Notes: generated from the letters alone by a model not told the origin. DNA of 64,000 nucleotides from Bacteroidota bacterium (GCA_016721305.1 JADKIH010000023.1:62001-126000), one strand, 5' to 3'; shown: positions 27,001 to 34,868, counted from the first letter of the stretch. A program made the numbers and translations.

Positions 27001-27852
27001 ATTACCGGAAGATCCTGCCGATAAGGCCTGGCTGTTATTTAAAAATGTTGTCGTCGAAGAAACAAATGTCATTGGTACCGCAGCACCCGGTGTCCAGGTG
27101 TACGTAGTGCCTAAGGCAGGAATATTTGTCGGAGAAATATTACAGACATCGGTAAGTGCTGTACCGGCAATTGAACTTGACCAGGTTTGAGTACCGTTTA
27201 ATATTTTACGGATATTAAAATCTGCTGTCGATGCTCCCAACAAACCGACGTTGCCCGATTCTGTCGGTGTATCGGCGCATGTATTTGCTCCGAAAGTAAT
27301 AACGTCCGTTGATGTGCCCCAGACAACCTGAACGGAATTCGACGTTTCATTTAAAATAAGTTGGAACGTCCAATGATCTTGATTCGAATTACCCCAGTGA
27401 TCCACATCACTCCATTGAATAACGTATTGACGATTCGGCGAAGAGCCTCTGACGCCACAACTTACAGTTGATCCTGCACTTGATCCTACGAGATCCGTTC
27501 CGTAGGCAGCGATGGAATTTGTAGGACTTTGCTGTAAACCGCAATAGGAAAGCGTAGCTGTTCCACCCAAAGTGATAAATCCATTCGAGCTAACGGTTAA
27601 TGTCGTGTAATTTGTTCCATTGTAATTGAAGCTGAATGGAATTGTCTGACTGGAAGAAATACCGTCATCCCAACCGCCGGTGAATAAAACAGTCGCTCCG
27701 CTTAATGCGATATAATTTCCCGCTGTTGAAGCGAACGAATAAGTTGAAACCAATCCGAAAGCAGATTGGAAAGAAAGGAGTAGACCAATAACGAATGTCG
27801 GGACGAATGACTTTCGAGCAAAGCAGAGCAAGGATAATTTTGGAGTATTCAC
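24064..27852 (-). CDS. Large secreted galactose-oxidase/kelch-like protein with Ig-like and dockerin-like domains
   Basis: 1262 residues from GTG 27852, which gives a signal peptide (LCFARKSFVPTFVIGLLLSFQSAFG); the open frame extends to 28047, and ATG 27975 is an alternative start. An N-terminal nidogen-like beta domain (SNGFITLGG) is followed by an Ig-like domain. A kelch propeller comes next (DGRVYVAGGEYG, LEDGRVMQAL, LLPDGRAFFVGST), then a DUF1929-like galactose-oxidase C-terminal set domain (YYVRTSNWNSTGVQ, IPAGVPAGTYALV). Ig-like repeats follow. The last 70 residues resemble a dockerin/EF-hand pair (DGIIDINDYNSL, DLTGDLISESADYSLI). There is no T9SS sorting domain, unlike most secreted proteins here. 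Oxidase activity is not shown: I cannot identify the Cys-Tyr copper site by eye. Confidence 0.78.
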   Translation of the reverse strand: MNTPKLSLLCFARKSFVPTFVIGLLLSFQSAFGLVSTYSFASTAGNYIALSGATVLFTGGWDDGISSSQTIPFSFNYNGTNYTTLTVSSNGFITLGGTATLSYCGLQQSPTNSIAAYGTDLVGSSAGSTVSCGVRGSSPNRQYVIQWSDVDHWGNSNQDHWTFQLILNETSNSVQVVWGTSTDVITFGANTCADTPTESGNVGLLGASTADFNIRKILNGTQTWSSSIAGTALTDVCNISPTNIPALGTTYTWTPGAAVPMTFVSSTTTFLNNSQALSAGSSGNQILQVQVVTSGTTSPFTVNSLTLSTTGCTNASADISNAKVYFSGNSNSFVGAVQFGSTFTGPNGSYTVSGTATLSEGTNYFWITYDIKPTAILNDLLSGCCTQVVGTGTMGTRTPTVTCPAGSQNVSSVGTWTPLATLAPNANSGVMLVLSDGTVICKTSSGGSDGYGNVWNKLTPDITGSYVNGTWSSIAPMNNTRLYFSSQVLKDGRVYVAGGEYGTGLATGEVYDPIANTWTPTPSPTANVSDANSAILEDGRVMQALVAGTLRSNVIYNPATNTYTAGPSCIGIHNESTWVKLPDNSILFIDRLSTASERYIPATNTWVSDGTVPASLYDPFGLEFGTGLLLPDGRAFFVGSTGKTAYYTPSGNASPGVWALGPDVPSAKGQPDAPGAMMVNGKILLAVSPVPISSNHFPTPTTFYEFNYLTNTYTLINAPGGTASLNISCYQTNFTDLPDGTVLYSNQGSSQYYVYTPAGSPLAAGKPVINTLTALGCNSYQITGNKFNGISEGACYGDDWQMATNYPIIRLSSGGNVYYVRTSNWNSTGVQRGSAADTTYFTIPAGVPAGTYALVVTANGIASDPISITISGSASLTSTLTPGSICSGTAFTYTPQSNISSATFTWTRAFVSGITNAAITIPQTVNPNEVLVNTTSTPLNVTYTYVINGTGCTTNTQSVTVTVLPITAVITNAAISSTQCANSALSIPFTAGCAFTAGNIFTAQLSNASGSFASPTTIGTLTGTGSGTINALIPIGASGSGYRIRIVTSSPVTTSADNGSNISISACSFTFNVKLLIQGFYTSSGQMRATINPTVNPTVCDTVRIELHNASSPYSLVDNSIGTINTGGLGAFQFAATSLGGSYYIVIKHRNALETWSAAPVTLTSGGTYDFTTAANKAFGSNQTQIAPGFFAIYSGDISNGVTLGIQDGIIDINDYNSLQSGLYPTLTTYNVRDLTGDLISESADYSLIENNGVQNIAKARP

Positions 27853-28128
27853 TTTGTGTGTAGTGTTTGTTAACGGAGAATCCGAGTCAGGATTAACCGG
27901 TATGTGTGAGAATAAGTAGCAGGCAGATTGGAAGGGGTGTAGGGTTTCTTGCGCAGGCAATTTCACCCTATGCATATTTACGAAAAAAGCATGAGGAATG
28001 AAAACGTGAAAAAGGGGAAAATTGAGCAGTATTTTTCGTTTTACCAAGCAATTTTAGATTTTCGCCAAAATCGCTAGCCGCGGAAAAGTGATTTGACTAA
28101 TGGAAGAGAAGGCGGTGGCGGAACGAAA

Positions 28129-28698
28129 TTAAACTCTCCTGTATTTAATATGCGTAGCTCCCGGTGTTTGGACTACATCATATGCCTCCAGTTCGATTCT
28201 ATCTTCTCCTAATTTTTGGAAAAGCGGAACGCCTTTTATGAGAAGTACTGGAGCAATGTGAATCCAGATTTCATCATAAATATCTTCTTTGATGAATTGC
28301 TGAATCAGATTTGCTCCACCCATTACCCAGACATTTTTTTTGCCGGCAATCGTGCGTGCTTTTAGAAGAGCACTCTTGATGCCTTCCGTTATGAAAGTAA
28401 ATCCCAACGCAGGTTCTTTTGGAATGGTCTTCGAAACAACAATAGCAGGTACGTTAAATGGCGAAGCTCCACCCCAAACATTTTCGATCGCATTGTGAAA
28501 TGTATGTCCGCCGACTATCACCGATCCCGACGATTCATACAGTTGATCGAGAATTTTTGTGTCCTTTTCTGTTCTCGCCGCAAAAATCCAATCGTGTAAG
28601 CGTACCCCACCTTCACCCATAGGATTATTAATGCCCGGATTTAAACCAGCCACAAATCCGTCGAGCGAAATCGTCATCGTCAAAATAACCTTCCCCAT
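28129..28698 (-). CDS. RibD C-terminal / dihydrofolate-reductase-like protein
   Basis: The 189-residue protein has the family opening VILTMTISLDGFVAG and the central VIVGGHTFHNA. The strand VWVMGGANLIQQFI carries the glycine-rich NADPH-binding loop, and DEIWIHIAPVLL follows. This is the layout of stand-alone RibD_C reductases (YyaP/YwjB type). They are predicted NADPH-dependent reductases acting on a pterin or pyrimidine-like substrate, and most members are uncharacterised. Cytoplasmic. It is a single gene with no operon partners on either side. Confidence 0.9.
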   Translation of the reverse strand: MGKVILTMTISLDGFVAGLNPGINNPMGEGGVRLHDWIFAARTEKDTKILDQLYESSGSVIVGGHTFHNAIENVWGGASPFNVPAIVVSKTIPKEPALGFTFITEGIKSALLKARTIAGKKNVWVMGGANLIQQFIKEDIYDEIWIHIAPVLLIKGVPLFQKLGEDRIELEAYDVVQTPGATHIKYRRV

Positions 28699-28833
28699 CA
28701 GAGCTAAAAATAATAACTCTAAACTATGCCGACTTATGGTAAAAGCATAGGAGTTCTGTCAATTAAGGGATGACATTCCTCATAAAAGCAGGCAAAGGAA
28801 AAGCAAATGTTGATTTTGTACTTTTTTTGTCCA

Positions 28834-28957
28834 GTTCAAAGTTTAAAGTTCAAGGTTCAAAGTTCAAAGTAGCCTTGTCGCAAACTTTGAACTTTGAACT
28901 TTGAACTTTGAACCTTGAACCTTGAACCTTGAACCTTGAACCTTGAACCTTGAACCT
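28834..28957. repeat. 7-bp tandem repeat array (AACTTTG/AACCTTG) with inverted copies
   Basis: The left block (28834-28870) has TTCAAAG-type heptamers. After an 11-bp spacer, the right block (28882-28957) has about four AACTTTG units and then seven AACCTTG units. The blocks are mutually inverted, so the transcript can fold into a long hairpin. It stands directly after the stop of the 28964 gene on the minus strand, where it could end transcription. Confidence 0.9.
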
Positions 28958-28963
28958 CCTACG

Positions 28964-29827
28964 TCAGTTCTTCACGAAAAGTTTTTTGCCAATTACAGAT
29001 CCGTTAGTGCCGGATATTAATTGGACGGAGTAAAGACCGTTACTGAAGGCAGAAATATCTATTGAATTAGATAAATTGTTTCCGTTGAAATCAGAGGTAA
29101 GTATTACTCTGCCTGTCATGTCGATCATTCTCAGAATTACCGGTTCGGTGATTATTTTTTTCAGGTCGATAGTAATATTCCTGCTTGCCGGACTTGGGTA
29201 TAGTGAAAACAAGTTTTGGCTTTTATTTTCCGTTACACTAAGAGGCGTACAGCCACACGAATATTTGATTGCGCCTTGAAATGAATGATCATTGTGCATA
29301 CCGACAGATGAGAAAGTGCTGTAACCGCTTGCGATTTGTCCGGCGTACAAAATCAATGTGCCGTCATCGGCTACGATAGTTCCTGCTGACACATCAGCAT
29401 TTGCTTCGAACGATCCGGTGCCGTTAACTTTCATGACGTAGAAAGATGAAATTTGTCCGTCAGGAATACAAGTATTTAGCTGTAATGGAATTGGAGTTAC
29501 ATCCATCGGGCAACTGATAGTCGTATCCGGATCGAATCCTGCAGTAGTTCCAATCAGCGTCCAGGCACCCGGATCGGTTTCAAATCCAACATGAGATCCT
29601 GTTTTCCAGTAAATTTCTAAATCCCTTGCTCCCGGATTCTGCGACATCGTCGAAATGTGTTCGATTAGCAAGTTGCTTCCTGTTGGTTCTAAGTCGAAAT
29701 AGAATCCATTTGTGGAGATCGTGTTTGTACATGGTGAGTACAAAGAGTCGCATGCAACCGATTGTCCTTTCAGCGAAGCGGATGCATTAAGTAGTACAAA
29801 AAGCGCAATGAGTAGTTTTTTATTCAT
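28964..29827 (-). CDS. Secreted T9SS cargo protein, unknown function
   Basis: The 287-residue protein starts at ATG 29827 (MNKKLLIALFVLLNASASLKGQ, signal peptide); the frame to 29869 is an upstream extension. The mature part is a single beta-rich domain of about 180 residues with four to five Cys (ACDSLYSPCTNT, SCPMDV, SCGCTP). Motifs FYFDLEPTGSNLLIEHI and LEIYWKTGSHVG are of a type seen repeatedly in T9SS cargo of this phylum. A T9SS type A sorting domain ends the protein (LFSLYPSPASRN, NGLYSVQLISG). No enzymatic motif. Confidence 0.75.
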   Translation of the reverse strand: MNKKLLIALFVLLNASASLKGQSVACDSLYSPCTNTISTNGFYFDLEPTGSNLLIEHISTMSQNPGARDLEIYWKTGSHVGFETDPGAWTLIGTTAGFDPDTTISCPMDVTPIPLQLNTCIPDGQISSFYVMKVNGTGSFEANADVSAGTIVADDGTLILYAGQIASGYSTFSSVGMHNDHSFQGAIKYSCGCTPLSVTENKSQNLFSLYPSPASRNITIDLKKIITEPVILRMIDMTGRVILTSDFNGNNLSNSIDISAFSNGLYSVQLISGTNGSVIGKKLFVKN

Positions 29828-30079
29828 AATTGTGTAGTAAGTGTATTTCTGAAAAATACAAAAAACCATTTGAGCTCTTTTGATCCAATGAAGAATTTAT
29901 CAATACCCCAATTGTGAATAGTAATTGTCTTTAAAATGTAATTGTGAAAGTGGAGAATAATAGGAGTGTTGTTGTTCACTCGAACAAATTTGTAGGACAG
30001 TCACGGATTTATTAAGGCACAACAGGATTAATCGAATAATTTGTTTAATTTTCATTTTTTAAAGGGAAAGGGGAACAAA

Positions 30080-30637
30080 ATGCTTGTTTTTTACATCACG
30101 TATTTCATATGGATCAGTTCGGAAATCGTACTGAATCGTCTTGCAAAATCAGGGCATTCGGATGAGAAAGGAAAAGATAAAAACACGTTGCTGTATCTGT
30201 GGATTTCGATACTGTCAGCAATTACTTTTGGTGTGTTCATCGCAAGCGGCACTTTTTTCCCGATGTTTGAAAACAATAAATTGAAGTATTGTGGGTTGAT
30301 TATTATCGCAATCGGAATCACTCTTCGTTTTATTTCCGTTAAGCAATTAGGCAAGCAGTTTACTGTCGATGTAACCATTCGTCAAGACCACGAATTATAC
30401 ACAGGAGGATTTTACAAATATCTCCGTCATCCCTCATATTCCGCTTCATTGCTTTCTTTTATCGGCTTTGGAGTGACGTTGAATAATTGGTTGTCGTTAA
30501 TCGTTGTGCTCGCCCTCCCTTTCATTGCTTTTTTATACAGGATGAATGTAGAGGAAAAAGTGCTTATAGAACGATTTGGTGAAAAGTACAAAGAGCACAT
30601 TAAGCGTACAAAGAGATTGATTCCGTTTATATATTAA
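30080..30637 (+). CDS. Isoprenylcysteine carboxyl methyltransferase (ICMT)-family membrane protein
   Basis: The 185-residue protein starts at ATG 30080, preceded by an AAAGGGGAAC ribosome-binding-like stretch; the open frame to 30041 uses a TTG. There are four or five membrane segments. The C-terminal half carries the family motif LYTGGFYKYLRHPSYSAS, with RHPSY in the SAM-binding region, and the closing FGEKYKEHIKRTKRLIPFIY, with the Glu-x-x-Tyr pattern of ICMT/PEMT proteins. Bacterial members methylate small or lipid substrates that are mostly unknown. No partner gene is adjacent. Confidence 0.85.
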   Translation: MLVFYITYFIWISSEIVLNRLAKSGHSDEKGKDKNTLLYLWISILSAITFGVFIASGTFFPMFENNKLKYCGLIIIAIGITLRFISVKQLGKQFTVDVTIRQDHELYTGGFYKYLRHPSYSASLLSFIGFGVTLNNWLSLIVVLALPFIAFLYRMNVEEKVLIERFGEKYKEHIKRTKRLIPFIY

Positions 30638-30747
30638 TTGTAATGATTTCGTTTGATCAACAGCAATTCTGTCAAACACTTTCTTAGCTATCGTTTAAAA
30701 GATTTGATTATTTTCGTTTCTTTATCACTTCCACACCCTAGCAGCCT

Positions 30748-32382
30748 ATGAAAATCAAACACCCCAAAGCACTTCCGTATCTTTTTCTCTCCGAAATGTG
30801 GGAGCGATTCGGTTTCTATTTGATGTTAGGAATTTTCTTCCTGTACATGACCGATACGCAAAAAGGCGGATTGGCAATGGATCGGAAAGAAGCATCGGAT
30901 ATTTTCGGAACGTATATCGCCTTGGTTTATCTCACTCCATTCATTGGTGGACTTTTGGCCGATCGTGTTCTTGGCTATCGACTGTCGATTACTATCGGTG
31001 GAATTCTAATGGGAATCGGTTATTGCGGATTGGCATTACCGGGAACGGCGGCATTTTACACTTCGCTTCTGATTATTTGCATCGGTAATGGCTTTTTTAA
31101 GCCGAATATTTCCACGCTTCTTGGGAATGTATATAGTGAAGAGCAGTACAAGCCCTTGAAGGATTCAGGATATAATATTTTCTACATGGGAATTAATATC
31201 GGAGCCTTTATCTGTAATTTCTTTGGAGCATATCTGCGAAACACATTCAGCTGGGGAGCGGCATTCGCTGCAGCCGGGATCGGAATGTTTATTGGTGTTG
31301 CAATATTTTGGATCGGTCAGAAGCATTATAAGCACGCCGATGTAAAGAAACCCACCAAGGCGGAAGATATGCCTGTCGGAAAAATTTTGGGGATTACATT
31401 ACTTCCCGCATTAATTGCCGGATACATTGGCTGGATGATTCCGAAGAATATTTTCGGCAGCGACAGTACCGATGCATTTATTTTCGGAGCCTTACCTGTG
31501 GCGGCATATTATGTTTCGTTAATGGTTCGCTCGAACAAAGAAGACAAACGTCCGATTGCAGCTCTGCTTGCTGTTTTTGCAGTGGCTATAGTTTTTTGGG
31601 CAATCTTCAAGCAAAATGGAACGGCGCTTACAACCTGGGCCGAGAGTTACACCGATCGTGAAGTTCCTTCTGCTCTGATAAAGCCTGCAAAAGTTTTAGG
31701 AATGGTTCAGGAGCCGAAGTTTGTGAAAGATTCTGTTGCGCTGACTGATGAACAATTTCGTGTCATGCGCGATGCATCTGACAAGCCGATCAAAACATGG
31801 GACTATCCACTCTACTTTAAAAACATTCCGAAAGAAAAATTACCGGTTGATGGAGAAAAGACAACATTGATATCAACCGAATTATTTCAATCTGTCAATC
31901 CATTCTGGGTGGTAATTCTCACTCCTGTAGTAGTAGCTTTTTGGTCGTTATTAAAGCGGAAGAAAAGGGAGCCGTCAACTCCGTGGAAGATTTTCTACGG
32001 ACTATTCATTACTGCTTTGTCGACGCTCGTGATGGTAACGGGAGCCTACATGTGTCATAATGGTTTGGAAAAAAGCTCGCTCTGGTGGCTCGTTGGGTGC
32101 TATGGTGTAATTACTGTGGGCGAATTGTGTTTAAGTCCGATGGCGCTATCGTTAGTTTCGAAACTCTCGCCGCCACGTTTAACCGGACTGATGATGGGAG
32201 GATGGTTTTTGTCTACGAGTATCGGCAACAAATTGAGCGGAGTGCTAGCGAGTATGTGGGATGGATACGAACACAAGGCCAATTTCTTCCTGGTAAATTT
32301 TGTTTTAGCACTAATTACATCAGTAATTATTTTGATGATGATAAAATGGCTAAACGGAATTATGAAGGAGCATAAAGTTTAA
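30748..32382 (+). CDS. POT/PTR-family proton-coupled peptide transporter
   Basis: The 544-residue protein has the POT opening LSEMWERFGFYLMLGI (ExxERF motif, used in proton coupling). The family segment GGLLADRVLGYR follows, then GNGFFKPNISTLLG and YNIFYMGINIGAF. There are twelve to fourteen hydrophobic segments. An extended loop at about 310-385 (PSALIKPAKVLG...TTLISTELFQSVNP) is common in Bacteroidota members. GELCLSPMALSLVSKLSPPR is the C-terminal POT signature. Inner membrane; imports di- and tripeptides with protons. It is convergent with the next operon, with 32 bp between stops. Confidence 0.93.
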   Translation: MKIKHPKALPYLFLSEMWERFGFYLMLGIFFLYMTDTQKGGLAMDRKEASDIFGTYIALVYLTPFIGGLLADRVLGYRLSITIGGILMGIGYCGLALPGTAAFYTSLLIICIGNGFFKPNISTLLGNVYSEEQYKPLKDSGYNIFYMGINIGAFICNFFGAYLRNTFSWGAAFAAAGIGMFIGVAIFWIGQKHYKHADVKKPTKAEDMPVGKILGITLLPALIAGYIGWMIPKNIFGSDSTDAFIFGALPVAAYYVSLMVRSNKEDKRPIAALLAVFAVAIVFWAIFKQNGTALTTWAESYTDREVPSALIKPAKVLGMVQEPKFVKDSVALTDEQFRVMRDASDKPIKTWDYPLYFKNIPKEKLPVDGEKTTLISTELFQSVNPFWVVILTPVVVAFWSLLKRKKREPSTPWKIFYGLFITALSTLVMVTGAYMCHNGLEKSSLWWLVGCYGVITVGELCLSPMALSLVSKLSPPRLTGLMMGGWFLSTSIGNKLSGVLASMWDGYEHKANFFLVNFVLALITSVIILMMIKWLNGIMKEHKV

Positions 32383-32414
32383 AGGTGAAATATCAAAGGC
32401 TTCGGACGAATTGA

Positions 32415-32831
32415 TTAATAAATATACTCGTCAGGGTATTCCTCATTGGAATAAATTCCTTGCTTAGTAGCTTTCTTTATCAGCTCTTCCGCCTTTGATT
32501 TTATTGCATCTGCATTTCTGGCAACCAGATTACCAAGCGTAAATTGTAAAATCGAGCCCAGGATTTTTTTAAACGGATTCAGTGAAGCTCCTAAAAGTAG
32601 TTTTTTCGAAACAAATCCTGTAGCTAAGCCAATAGCATTATTGAGAATGTTATGTTTTAGTTCAGGAGATGAAATGCCGTCGGCGAAAAGCTTTTTAATC
32701 AAGTTTAAGGGCTGCAATCCTTCGTATATAGTTTTTGCTTGAGCTTTGAGATCCATCAATTGTGCATTTTGTTTATTCTCCAGTTCTTTTATTCGGGCAT
32801 TAAGCACTTCGGCTTGGGAATTTTTTCTCAT
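32415..32831 (-). CDS. Hypothetical protein with coiled coil, last gene of the YtxH/holin-X operon
   Basis: The 138-residue protein has a charged N-terminal coiled coil (LNARIKELENKQNAQLMDLK), then a Gly/Ala/Leu-rich stretch (NAIGLATGFVSKKLLLGASLNPFKK) that could associate with the membrane. A Lys-rich helix and an acidic Tyr-rich tail (NEEYPDEYIY) close it. Its start overlaps the upstream stop by 4 bp, so it is in the operon. No family recognised; a role in envelope stress is inferred from the neighbours only. Confidence 0.7.
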   Translation of the reverse strand: MRKNSQAEVLNARIKELENKQNAQLMDLKAQAKTIYEGLQPLNLIKKLFADGISSPELKHNILNNAIGLATGFVSKKLLLGASLNPFKKILGSILQFTLGNLVARNADAIKSKAEELIKKATKQGIYSNEEYPDEYIY

Positions 32832-33181
32832 TTCGAATCCTCCTTTTGCATTTGAGTAATAATCGCATCGCTAATAGGTGTTTGTATCCAATCAGAACGA
32901 TATTGATAAACGACTAATGCACATATCATATAAAATCCGGTTATGGTAAAAAAACCGTAATATATTTTCCCCATCATTTCGCCAAGCCAAAGTGAAATGC
33001 CAATGCTAAGGAGAAAGAATAGAAACGCAACAACTATAGAAATAGCAAGCTGAACTGCTAGGGAGGAAAAAAGCTCAGCTGATTTTGAAATGGTTCTTAA
33101 CCGGAGAAGCTGAATTGTTGTTTTGCTCAAATCTTCAGCTTTTTCAAATAGCGTTTCTACAGGTGTTGCGGTATCGTTCAT
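32828..33181 (-). CDS. Holin-X-like (phage_holin_3_6/YqjE type) membrane protein
   Basis: The 117-residue protein has an amphipathic N-terminal helix (TLFEKAEDLSKTTIQLLRLRTISKSAEL), then two hydrophobic segments (IVVAFLFFLLSIGISLWLG and YYGFFTITGFYMICALVVY) and a short tail. This is the shape of the chromosomal holin-X/YqjE family, usually found with YtxH and other stress proteins and not part of a prophage. No phage genes are nearby. It lies between YtxH and the 32415 gene and overlaps the latter by 4 bp. Confidence 0.75.
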   Translation of the reverse strand: MNDTATPVETLFEKAEDLSKTTIQLLRLRTISKSAELFSSLAVQLAISIVVAFLFFLLSIGISLWLGEMMGKIYYGFFTITGFYMICALVVYQYRSDWIQTPISDAIITQMQKEDSK

Positions 33182-33231
33182 TGTTACGTTTTATTAAGAA
33201 GATAAAATGAAGTGCATTCATTTAATCTTTG

Positions 33232-33498
33232 TTAATGAGCGGCGTTTTTGGTTTCAGCGTTGTTTGCTTTGTTTTTTGTGAACATATCACCTGCTTCGTC
33301 CTTTGCTTTTTCAAACTTGTCGCCCACTTTGTCTACGAACTCGTCAAATTTGTCTTTGAGAGCATCGGCATAGTCATCACCTTTTGTAATGATGCGTCTG
33401 CGGGTTCTTGATCCTTTATCCGGAGCGAACAAAATTCCTATCAGTGCGCCGACGGCAATTCCTGATAATACGCCCAGTAATACTTTTCCTGATTTCAT
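33232..33498 (-). CDS. YtxH domain-containing protein
   Basis: The 88-residue protein opens with the YtxH signature KVLLGVLSGIAVGALIGILF followed by APDKGSRTRRRI, a short membrane-associated Gly-rich helix. A charged helix follows (ADALKDKFDEFVDKVGDKFEKA). YtxH proteins are small general-stress proteins of unclear mechanism. It is part of the four-gene minus-strand operon 33860-32415. Confidence 0.9.
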   Translation of the reverse strand: MKSGKVLLGVLSGIAVGALIGILFAPDKGSRTRRRIITKGDDYADALKDKFDEFVDKVGDKFEKAKDEAGDMFTKNKANNAETKNAAH

Positions 33499-33521
33499 GA
33501 TAATGTGTTTTATTTTGATTG

Positions 33522-33860
33522 TTACTTCTTGATTTTAGCATTGTCCTTACTCACCGGATTCTTTTCATTGTAGGATCCTTGCTTTTTTAATGACTCAGCA
33601 CTCATATTTTGTTTAAGTGTTGGTTTTTGTTTTTCAGGCACCGGAGTTTTATCGCCTACCGGAACTTTGTATTCGTGATGATGATCTTTGTCTTCGCGTT
33701 CCTTTTCAGGAGCGATAATTTCAGGAGCATTATCATCGGAAATTTCATGCGCTTCTCCATCCTTAATAACAGGGATAATTTGAGAGGTGGAATCATTATC
33801 GGGTAGCTGCTCGATTGCTGAATCGTCTTTTGCAGCTTTCACTACTTTGTCTTTTATCAT
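33522..33860 (-). CDS. Small acidic, probably disordered protein, first gene of the stress operon
   Basis: The 112-residue protein starts at ATG 33860 (MIKDKVVKAAKDDS); the open frame to 33896 adds 12 residues. The composition is rich in Asp, Glu, Lys and Pro, with a DKDHHHEYKVPVG motif in the middle and no hydrophobic core, so it is probably unstructured. The gap to YtxH is 23 bp. The function is unknown. It may be a hydrophilin-like stress protein, which is a guess from composition. Confidence 0.6.
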   Translation of the reverse strand: MIKDKVVKAAKDDSAIEQLPDNDSTSQIIPVIKDGEAHEISDDNAPEIIAPEKEREDKDHHHEYKVPVGDKTPVPEKQKPTLKQNMSAESLKKQGSYNEKNPVSKDNAKIKK

Positions 33861-34162
33861 TGTGGGAGATTTTAGTATTAGATTTCTTGAGGACAAAGTT
33901 CCTGCTTAATACGAGATGAGCCATTATACAATTCTTGGGATTTGTTACATCATTCACACCTTGGCGCTAATTCAAAAGTTAAAACACTAGTTGCATCGAA
34001 TTTTGGGGCTATTTCATTTTATTTCCTTAAGGCCCTCGAAAATCAATCGAAGTAATAAAAAGCGCAATGATTTAGAATCCACGTTAACGTTCTTATATAC
34101 CTGGAAGAAAGTATGGGATTCTGACAGTATTGTGCTTTGCGTCATTGACTTTTGACCGTTCT
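33861..34162. other. Gene-free divergent spacer
   Basis: About 300 bp between the stress operon and the ars operon, AT-rich with no frame I would call. It must hold the promoters for both; I cannot place the minus-strand one with confidence. Confidence 0.5.
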
Positions 34163-34180
34163 GTTCGTAATTATACGAAC
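34163..34180 (+). promoter_or_regulatory. ArsR-type operator 1
   Basis: A perfect inverted repeat, GTTCGTA-ATTA-TACGAAC, ends 20 bp before the arsR start. The length and symmetry fit an ArsR/SmtB dimer site, and a second copy at 34511 supports this. TTTTG at 34150-34154 lies close upstream, so repressor bound here would overlap the promoter. Confidence 0.8.
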
Positions 34181-34200
34181 AAGACTATCATAGGACGAGA

Positions 34201-34494
34201 ATGGCAAAGGAAAAGTACTCTGACAATCAGGAATTGTTATCCAAGTTTGCGAATGCACTAGGGAATCCGGTTAGAGTGTCGATATTGAAATTATTAGCAA
34301 AGCAGAGTTGTTGTTATCATGGCGATATGGCGGAAGAATTGCCTATAGCAAATAGTACATTGTCGCAGCACCTGAAAGTACTCAAAGAAGCGGGTCTTAT
34401 ACAAGGCGAAATAGTGCCGCCTAAAACAAAGTATTGTATCAATAGAGAGAATTGGAATTTGGCCAAAGGACTCTTTATGGGTTTTTTTGATTAA
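34201..34494 (+). CDS. arsR: ArsR-family metalloregulator
   Basis: The 97-residue winged-helix protein has recognition helix NSTLSQHLKVLKEAGLIQG. A Cys pair C37-C38 in QSCCYHGDMAEE sits just before the DNA-binding helix, and C79 lies in the wing-side strand. These are candidate As(III) ligands, although the canonical ELCVCDL arrangement is absent. It heads the operon with the thioredoxin, permease, ArsF and ArsG genes and has a palindrome 20 bp before its start. It is expected to repress the operon until arsenite or an organoarsenical binds. Confidence 0.88.
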   Translation: MAKEKYSDNQELLSKFANALGNPVRVSILKLLAKQSCCYHGDMAEELPIANSTLSQHLKVLKEAGLIQGEIVPPKTKYCINRENWNLAKGLFMGFFD

Positions 34495-34510
34495 AAAATT
34501 TGAATGATCT

Positions 34511-34528
34511 GTTCGTAGTTTAACGAAT
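34511..34528 (+). promoter_or_regulatory. ArsR-type operator 2, inside the operon
   Basis: GTTCGTA-GTTT-AACGAAT, the same 18-bp architecture as at 34163 with imperfect symmetry, lies between arsR and the thioredoxin gene. It suggests a second regulated promoter for the effector genes, or a repressor roadblock. Confidence 0.7.
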
Positions 34529-34567
34529 CATAAGTGGAACTCTTCGAAAGAAGGAAAACGAAAATCA

Positions 34568-34804
34568 ATGAAAAACATCAAAGTGTTAGGCCCCGGTTGT
34601 TCGAAATGCAAAACGATGTTTAACAATGTGCAGGAAGCAATAAAGCAAATGGGAATCGAAGCTGAGCTAACAAAGGTGGAAGATCTCGAGGAAATGATGA
34701 AGTATAATATACTGACTACTCCTGTTCTTGTAATTGATGAGCAAATAAAAGTTAAAGGACGAGTAGCAGATGTAAAAGAGATTAAGGAACTGCTAAGTAT
34801 ATAA
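34568..34804 (+). CDS. Small thioredoxin-like redox protein of the ars operon
   Basis: The 78-residue protein has CxxC at C11-C14 (VLGPGCSKCKTM) and a cis-Pro segment (ILTTPVLVID), ending in KEIKELLSI. This is the minimal thioredoxin fold of the redox-active disulfide protein 2 / MTH895-like family. In ars clusters of this type it accompanies a DUF318 permease and ArsF/ArsG. It may be the counterpart of ArsE or may pass electrons to ArsF; that is inference. Cytoplasmic. Confidence 0.85.
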   Translation: MKNIKVLGPGCSKCKTMFNNVQEAIKQMGIEAELTKVEDLEEMMKYNILTTPVLVIDEQIKVKGRVADVKEIKELLSI

Positions 34805-34868
34805 TCTGACAATCCCTGCATAAAATCGCTTGTTAGAATGAAGTTGGTGTGAGTGTAAAGAAGAGCGT

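Noticed and set aside
28834..28957. CRISPR or phage attachment site
   Set aside because: Seven-base tandem units without spacers, and no integrase or phage gene.
32828..33181. Prophage remnant because of the holin-like gene
   Set aside because: No lysin, capsid, integrase or other phage gene. The family is chromosomal and travels with YtxH.
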